Positions 17,783 through 28,084 are shown, numbered from the stretch's first letter. The stretch: DNA of 64,000 bases from Bacillus sp. 2205SS5-2 (GCF_037024155.1 NZ_JAYKTS010000002.1:62001-126000); one strand, 5' to 3'. The notes: a model not told the origin generated them from the letters alone. Program-made: numbers and translations.

Positions 17783-18472
17783 ATGAAGAAAAAACAAAAT
17801 GTCATGATTAAAGGTACAAAAGAAGGATTAACTCTTCATCTTAATGATTCGTGCTCCTTTGAAGAGCTAAAACGTGAATTAGATTTGAAGTTATCAGCTC
17901 ATTATCATGACCATGATGATACTCCACTGATAACGGTGAATATCGAAACAGGCAATCGGTACTTAACAGATGTACAACAAGAAGAAGTAAAAGAACTTGT
18001 TCGTAAAAAAAGAAAACTTGTTGTAGAAGACATTACTAGCAATGTCATCACAAAAAAAGAAGCGCAAAAAGCGAAAGAAGAAGACGAAATTACTTCTATT
18101 GTTGGCATTGTTCGCTCGGGGCAAGTGGTAGAAGTGCCAGGAGATTTACTTTTAGTTGGGGATGTAAATCCAGGAGGAATGATTATGGCCTCTGGAAATA
18201 TATATGTCATGGGCTCATTAAAAGGAATAGCTCATGCAGGCTGTTACGGGAAAAAAAATAGTGTAATAGTAGCCTCTAAAATGATTCCTACTCAACTTAG
18301 AATTGCAAATTGTTTAAATAGAGCTCCAGACTCTGCTGATGAAGAAAGTTCTCATGAGATGGAGTGTGCTTTGATAAATAGGAATGATCAGATTATTGTT
18401 GATCGCCTACAAGTATTAAAACATCTACGACCAGAGATTACCAGTTTTAAAGGGGGGGACACACATGGGTGA
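17783..18472 (+). CDS. minC: septum-site determining protein MinC
   Basis: 229 residues. The N-terminal domain (about 1-105) is the FtsZ-interacting part. The C-terminal domain (about 110-210) has the glycine-rich beta-helix pattern GDVNPGGMIMASGNIYVMGSLKGIAHAG, which binds MinD. It blocks FtsZ assembly away from midcell. The ATG follows a GAGGTG by 12 bases, a somewhat long spacing, but no nearer in-frame start exists. It overlaps minD by 8 bases. Confidence 0.96.
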   Translation: MKKKQNVMIKGTKEGLTLHLNDSCSFEELKRELDLKLSAHYHDHDDTPLITVNIETGNRYLTDVQQEEVKELVRKKRKLVVEDITSNVITKKEAQKAKEEDEITSIVGIVRSGQVVEVPGDLLLVGDVNPGGMIMASGNIYVMGSLKGIAHAGCYGKKNSVIVASKMIPTQLRIANCLNRAPDSADEESSHEMECALINRNDQIIVDRLQVLKHLRPEITSFKGGDTHG

Positions 18473-19268
18473 AGCCATTGTCATTACGTCTGGAAAAGGC
18501 GGTGTCGGTAAAACAACCACATCTGCTAACGTCGGTACGGCACTAGCTTTACAAGGGAAAAAGGTCTGTTTAGTTGATACAGATATTGGATTGAGAAATT
18601 TAGACGTTGTCATGGGTTTAGAAAATAGAATTATCTATGACCTCGTTGATGTAGTACAAGAGCGTTGCAAGATTCATCAAGCACTTGTAAAAGACAAGCG
18701 TTTTGATGATAAATTATTTCTCCTTCCTGCTGCTCAAACGAGTGATAAAACAGCTGTTTCTCCTGAGCAAATGAAAAAACTTATTGATAATTTAAAACAA
18801 GACTACGACTATATTATCATTGATTGCCCTGCAGGAATTGAGCAAGGGTATAAAAATGCCGTCGCAGGTGCAGACCGGGCCATTGTTGTTACAACACCTG
18901 AAATATCTGCTGTGAGAGATGCAGACCGCATTATTGGCTTGTTAGAAAAAGAAAATATTGAACCACCTAAATTGGTGATAAATCGAATTCGTACCCATAT
19001 GATGAATGCCGGAGATATATTAGATGTGGATGAAATTACTGCGCATCTCTCAATCGATTTAATCGGGATCGTCGCAGATGACGATAATGTCATTTTATCT
19101 TCCAATAAAGGTGAACCTATTGCAATGGATCCAACGAGTAAAGCAGCGATTGCTTACCGTAATATTGCTCGTCGAATTCTAGGAGAATCTGTTCCACTTC
19201 AGGTATTAGATGGAAATAAGTCGGGCGTATTTACGAAAATCAAAAAGTTCTTTGGAGCGAAAGTATAG
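18465..19268 (+). CDS. minD: septum-site ATPase MinD
   Basis: 267 residues. It carries the deviant Walker A GKGGVGKTT (10-18), switch LVDTDIGLRNLDVVMGLENR, IIDCPAGIEQGY, and a C-terminal amphipathic membrane-targeting helix (SGVFTKIKKFFGAKV). It recruits MinC to the membrane in an ATP-dependent way. The start has AAAGGGGGGG upstream, inside the end of minC. A terminator-like hairpin follows nine bases after the stop. Confidence 0.98.
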   Translation: MGEAIVITSGKGGVGKTTTSANVGTALALQGKKVCLVDTDIGLRNLDVVMGLENRIIYDLVDVVQERCKIHQALVKDKRFDDKLFLLPAAQTSDKTAVSPEQMKKLIDNLKQDYDYIIIDCPAGIEQGYKNAVAGADRAIVVTTPEISAVRDADRIIGLLEKENIEPPKLVINRIRTHMMNAGDILDVDEITAHLSIDLIGIVADDDNVILSSNKGEPIAMDPTSKAAIAYRNIARRILGESVPLQVLDGNKSGVFTKIKKFFGAKV

Positions 19269-19276
19269 AAAAAAAT

Positions 19277-19303
19277 TCCTTCGAGATCATCGGAGGATTT
19301 TTT
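19277..19303 (+). terminator. terminator-like hairpin after minD, overlapping next ribosome site
   Basis: Stem TCCTTCGA / TCGGAGGA (one G·U pair), loop GATCA, then six T. The right arm contains the GGAGG ribosome site of the VOC gene that starts at 19306. Confidence 0.65.
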
Positions 19304-19305
19304 CA

Positions 19306-19740
19306 TTGGAAGGAGTAGAACAACAAGTGGCACATGGACTAATTCATCATGTAGAACTATATGTATCAAATCTCAAATCCTCTGAAGCATTCTGGGGTTG
19401 GTTTTTGGCGGAATTGGGATACTCAAAATATCAGAAGTGGGATAAAGGGGTTAGCTTCAAGCTAGATGAGACGTATTTGGTGTTTGTTGAAGTTAATGAG
19501 AAATATATTGATCCTCCTTATCATCGCTGCAGAGTGGGGTTAAATCATCTCGCCTTTCATGCTGAATCACGTGAACAGGTTGATGAGATAACACAGAAGT
19601 TGCTTGATAAAGACCACCGCATTCTTTATCAAGATCGACATCCCTTTGCAGGAGGCGATGAATATTATGCAGTGTTTTTCGAAGATCCTGATCGTATGAA
19701 AGTTGAATTGGTTGCACCGTTTTCACAGGAGAAGAATTGA
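19306..19740 (+). CDS. VOC-family (glyoxalase/dioxygenase fold) protein
   Basis: 144 residues from the TTG at 19306, which has GGAGG nine bases upstream; the longer frame from 19210 would lie inside minD and is rejected. One vicinal-oxygen-chelate module is seen: HGLIHHVELYVSNLKSSEAFW at the start, LNHLAFHAESREQVDEI in the middle and YYAVFFEDPDRMKVELVAP at the end. His and Glu residues at the expected places could hold a metal. Substrate is unknown; relatives include glyoxalases, antibiotic-resistance proteins and dioxygenases. It lies between minD and spoIVFA, where B. subtilis has no such gene. Confidence 0.82.
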   Translation: MEGVEQQVAHGLIHHVELYVSNLKSSEAFWGWFLAELGYSKYQKWDKGVSFKLDETYLVFVEVNEKYIDPPYHRCRVGLNHLAFHAESREQVDEITQKLLDKDHRILYQDRHPFAGGDEYYAVFFEDPDRMKVELVAPFSQEKN

Positions 19741-19761
19741 AATAACTGAAATTAACTTGAG

Positions 19762-19791
19762 AGGAGCTTCTAAGGGGAAGTTCCTTTTTTT
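19762..19791 (+). terminator. terminator after VOC gene
   Basis: Stem AGGAGCTTC / GAAGTTCCT (one G·U), six-base loop, then a run of T. Confidence 0.75.
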
Positions 19792-19924
19792 AGTGGTTTC
19801 CGTACCTAACTTCCGCTGCCTTTAGTTTTTTGTATGCCTTTCACAACGTCAAAAAGGTGAATCCGCTTATAATCCGCTTATAAACCGATTCCTGCTTGAC
19901 GACAGAGATTGTCTCTATCTTTCT

Positions 19925-19954
19925 GACATATTGATTACGGACAAGTCATACATT
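19925..19954 (+). promoter_or_regulatory. sigma-E type promoter of spoIVFAB
   Basis: A -35-like GACATATT (19925-19932) is followed after 14 bases by CATACATT (19947-19954), a very good match to the sigma-E -10 consensus. It lies 31 bases ahead of spoIVFA, an operon known to be sigma-E dependent in B. subtilis. Confidence 0.7.
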
Positions 19955-19985
19955 AGAACAAACTAGTGAAAGGGAATGGTGAGGG

Positions 19986-20747
19986 ATGAGTAATCGTGCA
20001 GATGAAATTCGTAAACAATTAGCGAGAAAAATCAAGAGTAAGTCAGGAAATTCCTCTCAATACGATGAGCTTATGCCAACCGATGAGGAACGCTACGGGG
20101 GGGAACGTTTTTCATCGTATGTCTCGGAACCACCGATGTCCACTCACCCCTTATTTAACAAAGAAACATTCTTATTAAAGCTTTTACTTTCTGCTGTGAT
20201 GGTATTGTCTGTTGGAATTTTATATAAAAACTCCTCGCCTGCGTTAGAAGAAGCTCGGTCGTATGTTCAATCGACCATGGGAAATGAATTTCAATTTGCT
20301 GCAGTATCAGCTTGGTATGAAGAGCAGTTCGGTAAGCCTCTTTCTTTTATTCCTAAACAGGATGCCTCGAACAGTCCGCTTCCTGTGACTACTCCAGATT
20401 ATGCGGTTCCTGCGTCAGGAAAAATTATTGAGGATTTTGATCATAATGGAAAAGGGGTCATGGTCGAAACGGGGATGAATGAAAAGGTTAAAGCGTTGAA
20501 AGGTGGCTTTGTACTGTTTGCTGGAAAAAATGAAGAGTTTGGCAATATGGTAATCCTTCAACATAGTGATAAGTCAGAATCCTGGTATGGAAATTTAGAA
20601 AATATTGAAGTAGATCAATATAGTTATGTCGAGATTGGAAGTCCTGTTGGGCAGGTGAAAAATAACGAAGACTCCGGTGAATTTTATTTTGCCATAAAAC
20701 AAGAGAATGACTTTATTGATCCGATTCAGGTGATGACCTTTGAATAG
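19986..20747 (+). CDS. spoIVFA: stage IV sporulation protein FA (SpoIVFA)
   Basis: 253 residues. A charged N-terminus is followed by one membrane helix (about 62-80) and, outside it, a LytM/M23-like domain (about 135-250). The peptidase metal site is degenerate: where active enzymes have an HxH, this has QHSDKSESWYGNL. That fits a structural role: SpoIVFA holds SpoIVFB and BofA together in the outer forespore membrane and is itself cleaved to release pro-sigma-K processing. ATG with GTGAGGG upstream. It overlaps spoIVFB by 8 bases. Confidence 0.92.
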   Translation: MSNRADEIRKQLARKIKSKSGNSSQYDELMPTDEERYGGERFSSYVSEPPMSTHPLFNKETFLLKLLLSAVMVLSVGILYKNSSPALEEARSYVQSTMGNEFQFAAVSAWYEEQFGKPLSFIPKQDASNSPLPVTTPDYAVPASGKIIEDFDHNGKGVMVETGMNEKVKALKGGFVLFAGKNEEFGNMVILQHSDKSESWYGNLENIEVDQYSYVEIGSPVGQVKNNEDSGEFYFAIKQENDFIDPIQVMTFE

Positions 20748-21606
20748 GATAGGGGATTTGTTCAGAAAGGTATACATTCATCCGCTGTTGTGGCTTGTCA
20801 TTGGCATTTCTATCGCTACAGGTTATTTTATAGATGTTCTTCTTGTTCTAGGCATTTTGTTTATTCATGAGCTAGGACATGGGGTTGTCGCCCATGTTTT
20901 TTCTTGGAGAATAAAACGAATTGCTCTCCTTCCGTTCGGAGGGGTTGCTGAAATGGATGAATTTGGCAATCGGAGTCAAAAAGAAGAGTTGCTTGTTGTT
21001 CTTGCTGGGCCGCTTCAACACGTGTGGCTGCTTGTGCTCGGATGGGGGATGTATTCGCTGGGCTGGATTTCACCGTATTATTATGAAACCTTTAAGTTGT
21101 ATAATTGGATGATACTTTTATTTAACTTGTTACCGATTTGGCCGCTAGACGGTGGGAAGCTTGTAAATATCGTGTTGCACTCGTTTATGCCGTTTATGGA
21201 GGCCTACAAATGGAGTGTTTTGACCTCAACGGGACTACTAGTCCTTCTGCATGGTTACGTTTTGTTTCAATTTCCTTATCACCTGCATTTATGGATTGTG
21301 ATGACTTTTTTGTATTTTTCACTTTGGTTAGAATGGAAACAAAGGTATTACATTCATATGAAATTTTTACTTGAGCGCTATTATGGAAAAAAAACTAGCG
21401 TGAGTAGGTTAAGGCCAATGAAGGTACAATCGGATGAGCCGCTTCTACACGTTCTTCAACGATTTTATAAAGGGTATAAACATCCAGTCATTGTGATGGA
21501 AAATGGTCGTGAGGCAGGAGAACTAGATGAAAATGAACTACTTCACGCCTTTTTTACAGATAAACGAACTATGGCTAAAACGAAGGATTTGTTGTATCTT
21601 TATTGA
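20740..21606 (+). CDS. spoIVFB: pro-sigma-K intramembrane metalloprotease SpoIVFB
   Basis: 288 residues from TTG, inside the end of spoIVFA with AGGTGATG upstream. A site-2 protease: HELGH at 43-47 provides zinc ligands and the catalytic Glu, and D137 in LLPIWPLDGGK is the third ligand. About six membrane helices fill residues 10-195, and a CBS-like domain (about 220-285) follows. It cleaves pro-sigma-K in the mother cell after release by the forespore signal. A 23-bp perfect inverted repeat ends the operon. Confidence 0.96.
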   Translation: MNRIGDLFRKVYIHPLLWLVIGISIATGYFIDVLLVLGILFIHELGHGVVAHVFSWRIKRIALLPFGGVAEMDEFGNRSQKEELLVVLAGPLQHVWLLVLGWGMYSLGWISPYYYETFKLYNWMILLFNLLPIWPLDGGKLVNIVLHSFMPFMEAYKWSVLTSTGLLVLLHGYVLFQFPYHLHLWIVMTFLYFSLWLEWKQRYYIHMKFLLERYYGKKTSVSRLRPMKVQSDEPLLHVLQRFYKGYKHPVIVMENGREAGELDENELLHAFFTDKRTMAKTKDLLYLY

Positions 21607-21636
21607 TAAGAATCAATCGATGTATAGAGATTGATT

Positions 21637-21683
21637 GAAACAAAGAAACAAGCTAGTGAATCACTAGCTTGTTTCTTTGTTTC
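21637..21683 (+). terminator. long perfect inverted-repeat terminator after spoIVFB
   Basis: Perfect 23-bp arms (21637-21659 and 21661-21683) around one base. The left arm begins with GAAACAAAGAAACAAG. The right end is T-rich. Confidence 0.8.
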
Positions 21684-21804
21684 AGGCTCTTTTCGAATCC
21701 AGTGTTGCTAATGAAATGATTCATCGATGAACTCCTTTCAAAAGTAGTCGAAAAGATGTCGAGTAACCTATCCATTTAACGGAAAATAAGCTGCGGCGAA
21801 AACA
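21684..21804 (+). repeat. degenerate MITE-like repeat (copy D)
   Basis: Begins AGGCTCTTTTCGAAT and ends GCGGCGAAAACA, matching the ends of copy A directly downstream. The middle is shortened and diverged (CAAAAGTAGTCGAAAAGATG compares with CAAAAATAGACGAAATGATG in copy A). Confidence 0.5.
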
Positions 21805-21832
21805 TACTTAAATGAAAAAATATAAATTTGTA

Positions 21833-21995
21833 AGGCTCTTTTCGAATTCATTGTGGCTATTTAATCATATTTTTGATTAAATCTTCCATTTCGCTGTTAA
21901 TTTCCCTCAAAAATAGACGAAATGATGCCCGGTACAAGGCTATATCATTGATGATCACCTGATTCGAAAAGCCACAAACTCTGCGAAAACAGCCT
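21833..21995 (+). repeat. 163-bp MITE-like repeat, copy A
   Basis: Terminal inverted repeats AGGCTCTTTTCG and CGAAAACAGCCT match at 11 of 12 positions. It is non-coding. The reverse complement of copy B (43128-43290) is the same length and matches along its whole length by eye. It ends two bases before the TTG of rng. Confidence 0.8.
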
Positions 21996-21997
21996 TA

Positions 21998-23485
21998 TTG
22001 AAAGAAGTGATTATCATTCAACATTTACTTATTAATGCAAAAGCAAGAGAAAAGCGATGGGCCCTCATTGAGGATGGAAATCTTTTTGATTGGGGATTTA
22101 ATCGAGATGAGGAGCAATCGCTTGTTGGCCATATTTATTATGGAATTGTTACGAAAGTAGTACCTGGACTAAATGCAGCTTTTATTGATTTTGGCGGAAA
22201 TAAGCAAGGTTTTTTATATCGAGACGAGACGATAGCGTACGTACAGTCCACACTATCTGACCGTGAAAAAAAGGCATTAACGATTGGGAAATGTGTTCAT
22301 CAAGGAGAAAAAGTCATTGTTCAAGTAAAAAAAGATGGAACTGAAACGAAAGGACCAAAGCTTTCCATGATTGTGGAGTGGAGTGGAGAGAAAGCTGTTT
22401 ATATGCCTCATGGAAGGTATATAGCTGTGTCGAAGAAAGGAAGCAACGTCGAGCGAGAGGATTGGCGAGAAAAAGCCGAGAGCTGGAAGTCAGAGGAAGA
22501 AGGTATGATCATTCGGACCGGTGCATTTAATGTTTCGGAAGACCTCGTCCTTGAAGAACTAACTGTTCTCAAAGCTCAAAGTCAACAGGCTGTCGCAAAT
22601 TTATCAACAAAAAAACCACCAATTCTTCTTTACAAACAAGATGTGTTTATGCGCTCAATTATAGAAATGATAAGAAAACATCCAGGAGTTCATGTAATCT
22701 GTGATGATCAAATGTTATTAAATAAATTGAAGAATAAGGATCTTCTGAGCTCATGCACGTATGAGTGGTATCAAGGAAATGAGAATATTTTCGCTACCTT
22801 TGGTATAGAGTCCGATCTTTTGAAGTTATTAAAGAAAATTGTCTGGCTTGAAAACGGTGCGTATATCATCATTGAAAAAACAGAAGCAATGACCATTATT
22901 GATGTCAACACCGGGAAATTCACAGGGAAAGATGGGTTAGCAAATACCGTCTTTAAAACGAATAAATGGGCCGCAAAGGAGATTGCTAAACAAATTCTTC
23001 TAAGAAATTTGAGTGGGATCATTTTAATTGATTTTATTGATATGAAGGATGAAAATCAACGTAGTGAAATAAGTAAAACGTTAAAAATAGCACTGGTTCA
23101 GGATCCTTTACATACTAGGATTATCGGTTTCACGGAGCTGGGGATTTTACAGCTTACTCGCAAGAAAACAAGTCAAGATATAGGGGACTCTTACACATCG
23201 ACCTGCCCGACTTGCACAGGTATGGGGGTGATTGTCAGCGCAGAGACAGTGGCTTATCGAATGGAAAGAGAGCTTTGGGAGTATGAGCGCAACGAATCGA
23301 CTACAATAAAAGTAGAAACAACAAAAGAAGTGAAAAAGTTTTTTTGTGGAGAAAAGGACGCTCATTTACACCGTATTCAGGGAAGCCTAGGCAAAAAGGT
23401 GGTATTTAGCCTAGTGGAGTCAGATGTCCCAGCCTATTCTATTATTCGGTCGAGTGATGAAAGAGATGATGAATTGAAATCATAG
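21998..23485 (+). CDS. rng: ribonuclease G/E family protein
   Basis: 495 residues. An S1 RNA-binding domain (about 36-105: GHIYYGIVTKVVPGLNAAFIDFGGNKQGFL) is followed by the RNase E/G catalytic core with DVNTGKF near 302 and LIDFIDM near 344-348, the two Asp-bearing metal-binding segments. A Zn-link CPTCTGMG lies near 403-410. It cuts single-stranded RNA, acting in rRNA maturation and mRNA turnover. The TTG at 21998 touches a MITE copy and has no visible ribosome site; a GTG at 22007 is an alternative. B. subtilis lacks this enzyme; some other bacilli carry it next to rplU, as here. Confidence 0.93.
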   Translation: MKEVIIIQHLLINAKAREKRWALIEDGNLFDWGFNRDEEQSLVGHIYYGIVTKVVPGLNAAFIDFGGNKQGFLYRDETIAYVQSTLSDREKKALTIGKCVHQGEKVIVQVKKDGTETKGPKLSMIVEWSGEKAVYMPHGRYIAVSKKGSNVEREDWREKAESWKSEEEGMIIRTGAFNVSEDLVLEELTVLKAQSQQAVANLSTKKPPILLYKQDVFMRSIIEMIRKHPGVHVICDDQMLLNKLKNKDLLSSCTYEWYQGNENIFATFGIESDLLKLLKKIVWLENGAYIIIEKTEAMTIIDVNTGKFTGKDGLANTVFKTNKWAAKEIAKQILLRNLSGIILIDFIDMKDENQRSEISKTLKIALVQDPLHTRIIGFTELGILQLTRKKTSQDIGDSYTSTCPTCTGMGVIVSAETVAYRMERELWEYERNESTTIKVETTKEVKKFFCGEKDAHLHRIQGSLGKKVVFSLVESDVPAYSIIRSSDERDDELKS

Positions 23486-23487
23486 TA

Positions 23488-23517
23488 TTGACATGACCGT
23501 TAAAAATATGATAGGAT
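23488..23517 (+). promoter_or_regulatory. sigma-A promoter of rplU operon
   Basis: TTGACA (23488-23493), 18-base spacer, TAGGAT (23512-23517), directly after rng. Confidence 0.6.
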
Positions 23518-23523
23518 TCTACT

Positions 23524-23622
23524 GTTATTGATTGTAGCACCCGTGCTACAACCGCACATTCCAGGTTATAAGTTTTTGCATTGCAAAACGCCTGTGATTG
23601 GCGAGTCTGAGTTTATAAGGAG
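23524..23622 (+). ncRNA. ribosomal protein L21 leader RNA
   Basis: The 5' untranslated region before rplU has a TGTAGCAC-CC-GTGCTACA hairpin and a second structured part before the ribosome site (TTTTTGCATTGCAAAACGCCTG...TTGGCGAG). Position and build fit the L21 leader of Firmicutes, through which L21 is thought to repress its own operon. Boundaries are approximate. Confidence 0.65.
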
Positions 23623-23631
23623 GTGCCATGT

Positions 23632-23940
23632 ATGTACGCAATTATTGAAACTGGCGGAAAACAAATCAAAGTAGAAGAAGGTCAAGCAATCTACATTGAA
23701 AAGTTAAACGGAGCAGAAGGAGATTCTGTTACTTTTGACAAAGTTTTATTCGTAGGCGGAGACGATGTAAAAGTAGGAAGTCCATTAGTGGACGGTGCTA
23801 CCGTTACAGCGAAAGTTGAAAAGCAAGGTCGTGCTAAAAAGATCGTTGTTTTTAAATATAAGCCAAAGAAAAACTACCGTCGTAAGCAAGGTCATCGTCA
23901 ACCATACACTAAAGTCGTGATCGAAAAGATCAACGCTTAA
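23632..23940 (+). CDS. rplU: 50S ribosomal protein L21
   Basis: 102 residues from the ATG at 23632, which has AGGAGG at 8 bases; the in-frame GTG at 23623 lies inside the ribosome site. [18 protein letters not shown] and the basic C-terminus [27 protein letters not shown] are characteristic. It binds 23S rRNA. First gene of rplU-prp-rpmA. Confidence 0.99.
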   Translation: MYAIIETGGKQIKVEEGQAIYIEKLNGAEGDSVTFDKVLFVGGDDVKVGSPLVDGATVTAKVEKQGRAKKIVVFKYKPKKNYRRKQGHRQPYTKVVIEKINA

Positions 23941-23947
23941 GGTTGAG

Positions 23948-24283
23948 ATGATACGAGTAGCGATAACGCAAACATCCGAAGGAAGAATTCAGTCCTTCAC
24001 AATGGATGGACACGCAAACTTTGCCGAACATGGTCAAGATATCGTATGTGCTGGTGCATCGGCTGTGGCTTTTGGATCTGTTAACGCGATTCTCGCATTA
24101 ACAGGGATAGAACCAGTAATTGAGCAATCCCCAGATGGTGGATTTTTGTGTTTTCAACTTCCTGAAACCCTTTCAGAAAAAGAAGACGAGCAAGTTCAAT
24201 TGTTATTAAAAGGCATGGTTGTATCATTGGAAACGATTGAACGAGATTATAAGAAATACATGAAATTAACCTTCAAACAATAG
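23948..24283 (+). CDS. prp: ribosomal-processing cysteine protease Prp
   Basis: 111 residues. The catalytic pair is in place: H22 in DGHANF and C34 in DIVCAGAS. Prp removes the N-terminal extension of ribosomal protein L27, encoded just downstream and carrying that extension here. Also known as YsxB. It starts 7 bases after rplU, within one transcript. Confidence 0.95.
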   Translation: MIRVAITQTSEGRIQSFTMDGHANFAEHGQDIVCAGASAVAFGSVNAILALTGIEPVIEQSPDGGFLCFQLPETLSEKEDEQVQLLLKGMVVSLETIERDYKKYMKLTFKQ

Positions 24284-24586
<303 letters not shown>

Positions 24587-24600
24587 TTTTCTTAAGACGA

Positions 24601-24630
24601 ACTCTAACCGGTAACGGTTAGAGTTTTCTT
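24601..24630 (+). terminator. terminator after rpmA
   Basis: Stem ACTCTAACCG / CGGTTAGAGT, loop GTAA, then TTTCTT. Confidence 0.88.
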
Positions 24631-24768
24631 ATTTATATAGAGAGGGAACTAGACCAATGGCACGCTTAAAGGTGAGAAGCATCTTCCTCAAGAAAGTCCT
24701 TCATAAACGCATGTCGTTTCATTTTCTGCTATACTAATGACAAAGAGATTAGGTATAGGAGTGCAATA

Positions 24769-25311
24769 ATGATACAAAATTGGACGGTAGAAGAAACATT
24801 AAGACATGCTAGGCATGATTTTATGAATCAACTGCAACTTGTGAAAGGGAACCTTGATTTAGATCGGGTGAATACAGCCAAAAAAATAATTGATAATATC
24901 GTGTTGGAAGCTCAAAAACAATCTCATCTTTCAGCTCTGAAGTCACCACAGTTTACTCAGTGGCTCTTAACTTATAACTGGGCTAGCCATGCCATTCAAC
25001 TTGAATATGAATTGTTAGAATTAGAGATGTCTACTTTGATCAAAGTGGACGATTACTTCCCTTGGTTTAGCTCTTTCTTTCAACAATTAGAGGAGAACGT
25101 AGAGCTATTAGGAGAAAATCATGCAGATTTAGATATTTCACTAGAAAAAGAAGAATGTCGGTTCATTTTGGATTTTCAAGGAATAATAAAAGATAAGAAT
25201 AAAATGAGTGATTGGCTAAAACAAAATACAGGTGGGAAAGGTGTTCAACTACTTGTGGACACCTTCACGACTCATGAAATTCTGTTGCGATTCATCGTGA
25301 AGTCATCATAA
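24769..25311 (+). CDS. spo0B: sporulation phosphotransferase Spo0B
   Basis: 180 residues. The phosphorylated His is in RHARHDFMNQLQLVKGNL (H16). A helical hairpin then leads to a degenerate kinase-like C-terminal domain without ATP motifs. It passes phosphate from Spo0F to Spo0A in the sporulation phosphorelay. ATG with AGGAGTG upstream. A promoter may lie in the 180-base gap behind the rpmA terminator (TATACT at 24730-24735), but no good -35 is seen. The obg gene follows 42 bases later, as in B. subtilis. Confidence 0.93.
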   Translation: MIQNWTVEETLRHARHDFMNQLQLVKGNLDLDRVNTAKKIIDNIVLEAQKQSHLSALKSPQFTQWLLTYNWASHAIQLEYELLELEMSTLIKVDDYFPWFSSFFQQLEENVELLGENHADLDISLEKEECRFILDFQGIIKDKNKMSDWLKQNTGGKGVQLLVDTFTTHEILLRFIVKSS

Positions 25312-25350
25312 ACTACCACGTTTGTTTTTAACACTCACTCTAGGAGGTAA

Positions 25351-26640
<1,290 letters not shown>

Positions 26641-26665
26641 GAATTGGTAGTTGGTGGGGGAAGTC

Positions 26666-27121
26666 ATGGAGAGAAAAAAGATAGATGGGAAATATTATCT
26701 TGTACGAGAGGATGTATTACCAGAGGCTATGAAGAAGACACTTGAAGCGAAGGAATTAATTGATCGAGGAAAAGCTACTTCGGTATGGGATGCTGTAAAC
26801 AAGGTTGACCTTAGTCGAAGTGCGTTTTATAAATATCGAGATACTGTTTTTCCTTTTCATCGTGTAGTCAAAGAGAAACTCATTACCTTATTTTTTCATT
26901 TAGAAGATCGCTCAGGAGCGTTGTCGCACCTATTGAGTGAGTTGGCGATTTATCAATGCAACGTCTTAACGATTCACCAAGCTATTCCGCTCCAAGGCAG
27001 AGCGAGTGTAACGGTGTCGTTAAATGTGATGGGTATGACCATTGGGCTAGAGGAGCTTCTGTCTAAGTTAGGTCGTTTAGAATTTGTCGAACAAGTTGAA
27101 GTGTTAGGGTCAGGAGCATAG
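26666..27121 (+). CDS. pheB: ACT domain protein PheB
   Basis: 151 residues from the ATG at 26666 (GGTGGGGG upstream); an earlier in-frame start at 26651 is less likely. The N-terminal 70 residues resemble a helix-turn-helix-like part ([27 protein letters not shown]). The C-terminal ACT domain ([20 protein letters not shown]) may bind an amino acid. It is linked to pheA, three bases later, as in B. subtilis. Exact function is not established. Confidence 0.9.
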   Translation: MERKKIDGKYYLVREDVLPEAMKKTLEAKELIDRGKATSVWDAVNKVDLSRSAFYKYRDTVFPFHRVVKEKLITLFFHLEDRSGALSHLLSELAIYQCNVLTIHQAIPLQGRASVTVSLNVMGMTIGLEELLSKLGRLEFVEQVEVLGSGA

Positions 27122-27123
27122 GA

Positions 27124-27978
27124 ATGAAAAAGATAAAGCTAGGGTATTTAGGACCACAAGGATCTTTTACGAATATGGCAGCTCTTCACGTATTTGAAAA
27201 AAATTCGTTAATAGATTATGTTACCATTCCTGATTGTTTTGATGCTTTGATGAATAAAGAAGTTGATTACTCAATAGTTCCTCTAGAAAATACGCTAGAG
27301 GGTTCTGTTTCACTCACTATTGATAGCTTATTTCGCTCTAATGATTTGAAAGTGGTAGCTGAAGTGGTTTTACCCATCAATCAACATTTGTTGATGCACC
27401 CAAACCAAGTTCATTCCGAAAAAATCGAAAAAATTCTATCTCACTCTCATGCCCTTGCACAATGTCATCATTTTTTACATCAGAATGTAAAAGGAGCCTC
27501 ATTGCTGCCAACGACCTCTACTTCTGCAGCAGCGGAATGGGTAAGTCAAAACCCAACTAGTTCTTCGGCTGCAATTGGCACTGACCTTGCAGCAAAACTG
27601 TATGGTCTTGAGGTTGTGAAGCGAAATATTCATGATTCTGAAAACAACCATACACGCTTTCTGATCATTACACTAGAAAAAAGTGTACCAAAACTCACAC
27701 TGACACCGACAAAAGTGAAATCGACCATTATGGTTACCTTGCCAACAGATCGTGCTGGAGCACTACATCAAGTACTTTCAGCGTTTTCATGGCGACAATT
27801 GAATCTGAGTAAAATTGAGTCCCGACCTCTCAAAACACGATTAGGCGATTATTTCTTTATTATTGATATTGAGGAAGAAGTTGAAAATGTATTGGTACAA
27901 GGGGCTCTCCAAGAAATTGAAGCTGTTGGTTGTAAAGTGAAAGTAGTTGGAAGTTACAGTTCGTATTTTATCTTATAA
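27124..27978 (+). CDS. pheA: prephenate dehydratase PheA
   Basis: 284 residues. Catalytic domain: LGYLGPQGSFTNMAA, PLENTLEGSVSLTIDSL and the TRF motif in NNHTRFLII. A C-terminal ACT domain follows with the ESRPL feedback-inhibition motif. Converts prephenate to phenylpyruvate in phenylalanine synthesis. It follows pheB directly and ends with a terminator. Confidence 0.97.
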   Translation: MKKIKLGYLGPQGSFTNMAALHVFEKNSLIDYVTIPDCFDALMNKEVDYSIVPLENTLEGSVSLTIDSLFRSNDLKVVAEVVLPINQHLLMHPNQVHSEKIEKILSHSHALAQCHHFLHQNVKGASLLPTTSTSAAAEWVSQNPTSSSAAIGTDLAAKLYGLEVVKRNIHDSENNHTRFLIITLEKSVPKLTLTPTKVKSTIMVTLPTDRAGALHQVLSAFSWRQLNLSKIESRPLKTRLGDYFFIIDIEEEVENVLVQGALQEIEAVGCKVKVVGSYSSYFIL

Positions 27979-27982
27979 AAGA

Positions 27983-28022
27983 AACCGTATGATAGCGTTA
28001 GTCGCTTCATACGGTTTTTTTA
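27983..28022 (+). terminator. terminator after pheA
   Basis: Stem AACCGTATGA / TCATACGGTT with an inner AGCG / CGCT extension, then seven T. Confidence 0.88.
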
Positions 28023-28084
28023 TACAAGTGTACAATAGTTTTTGAGTCTAGCACTAGGTGCGTAACCCTTTTCTTGTAGGGTTT

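Noticed and set aside
19210-19305. Extended N-terminus of the VOC gene inside minD
   Set aside because: Lies in another frame of minD and gives a basic leader unlike VOC proteins. TTG at 19306 has GGAGG.
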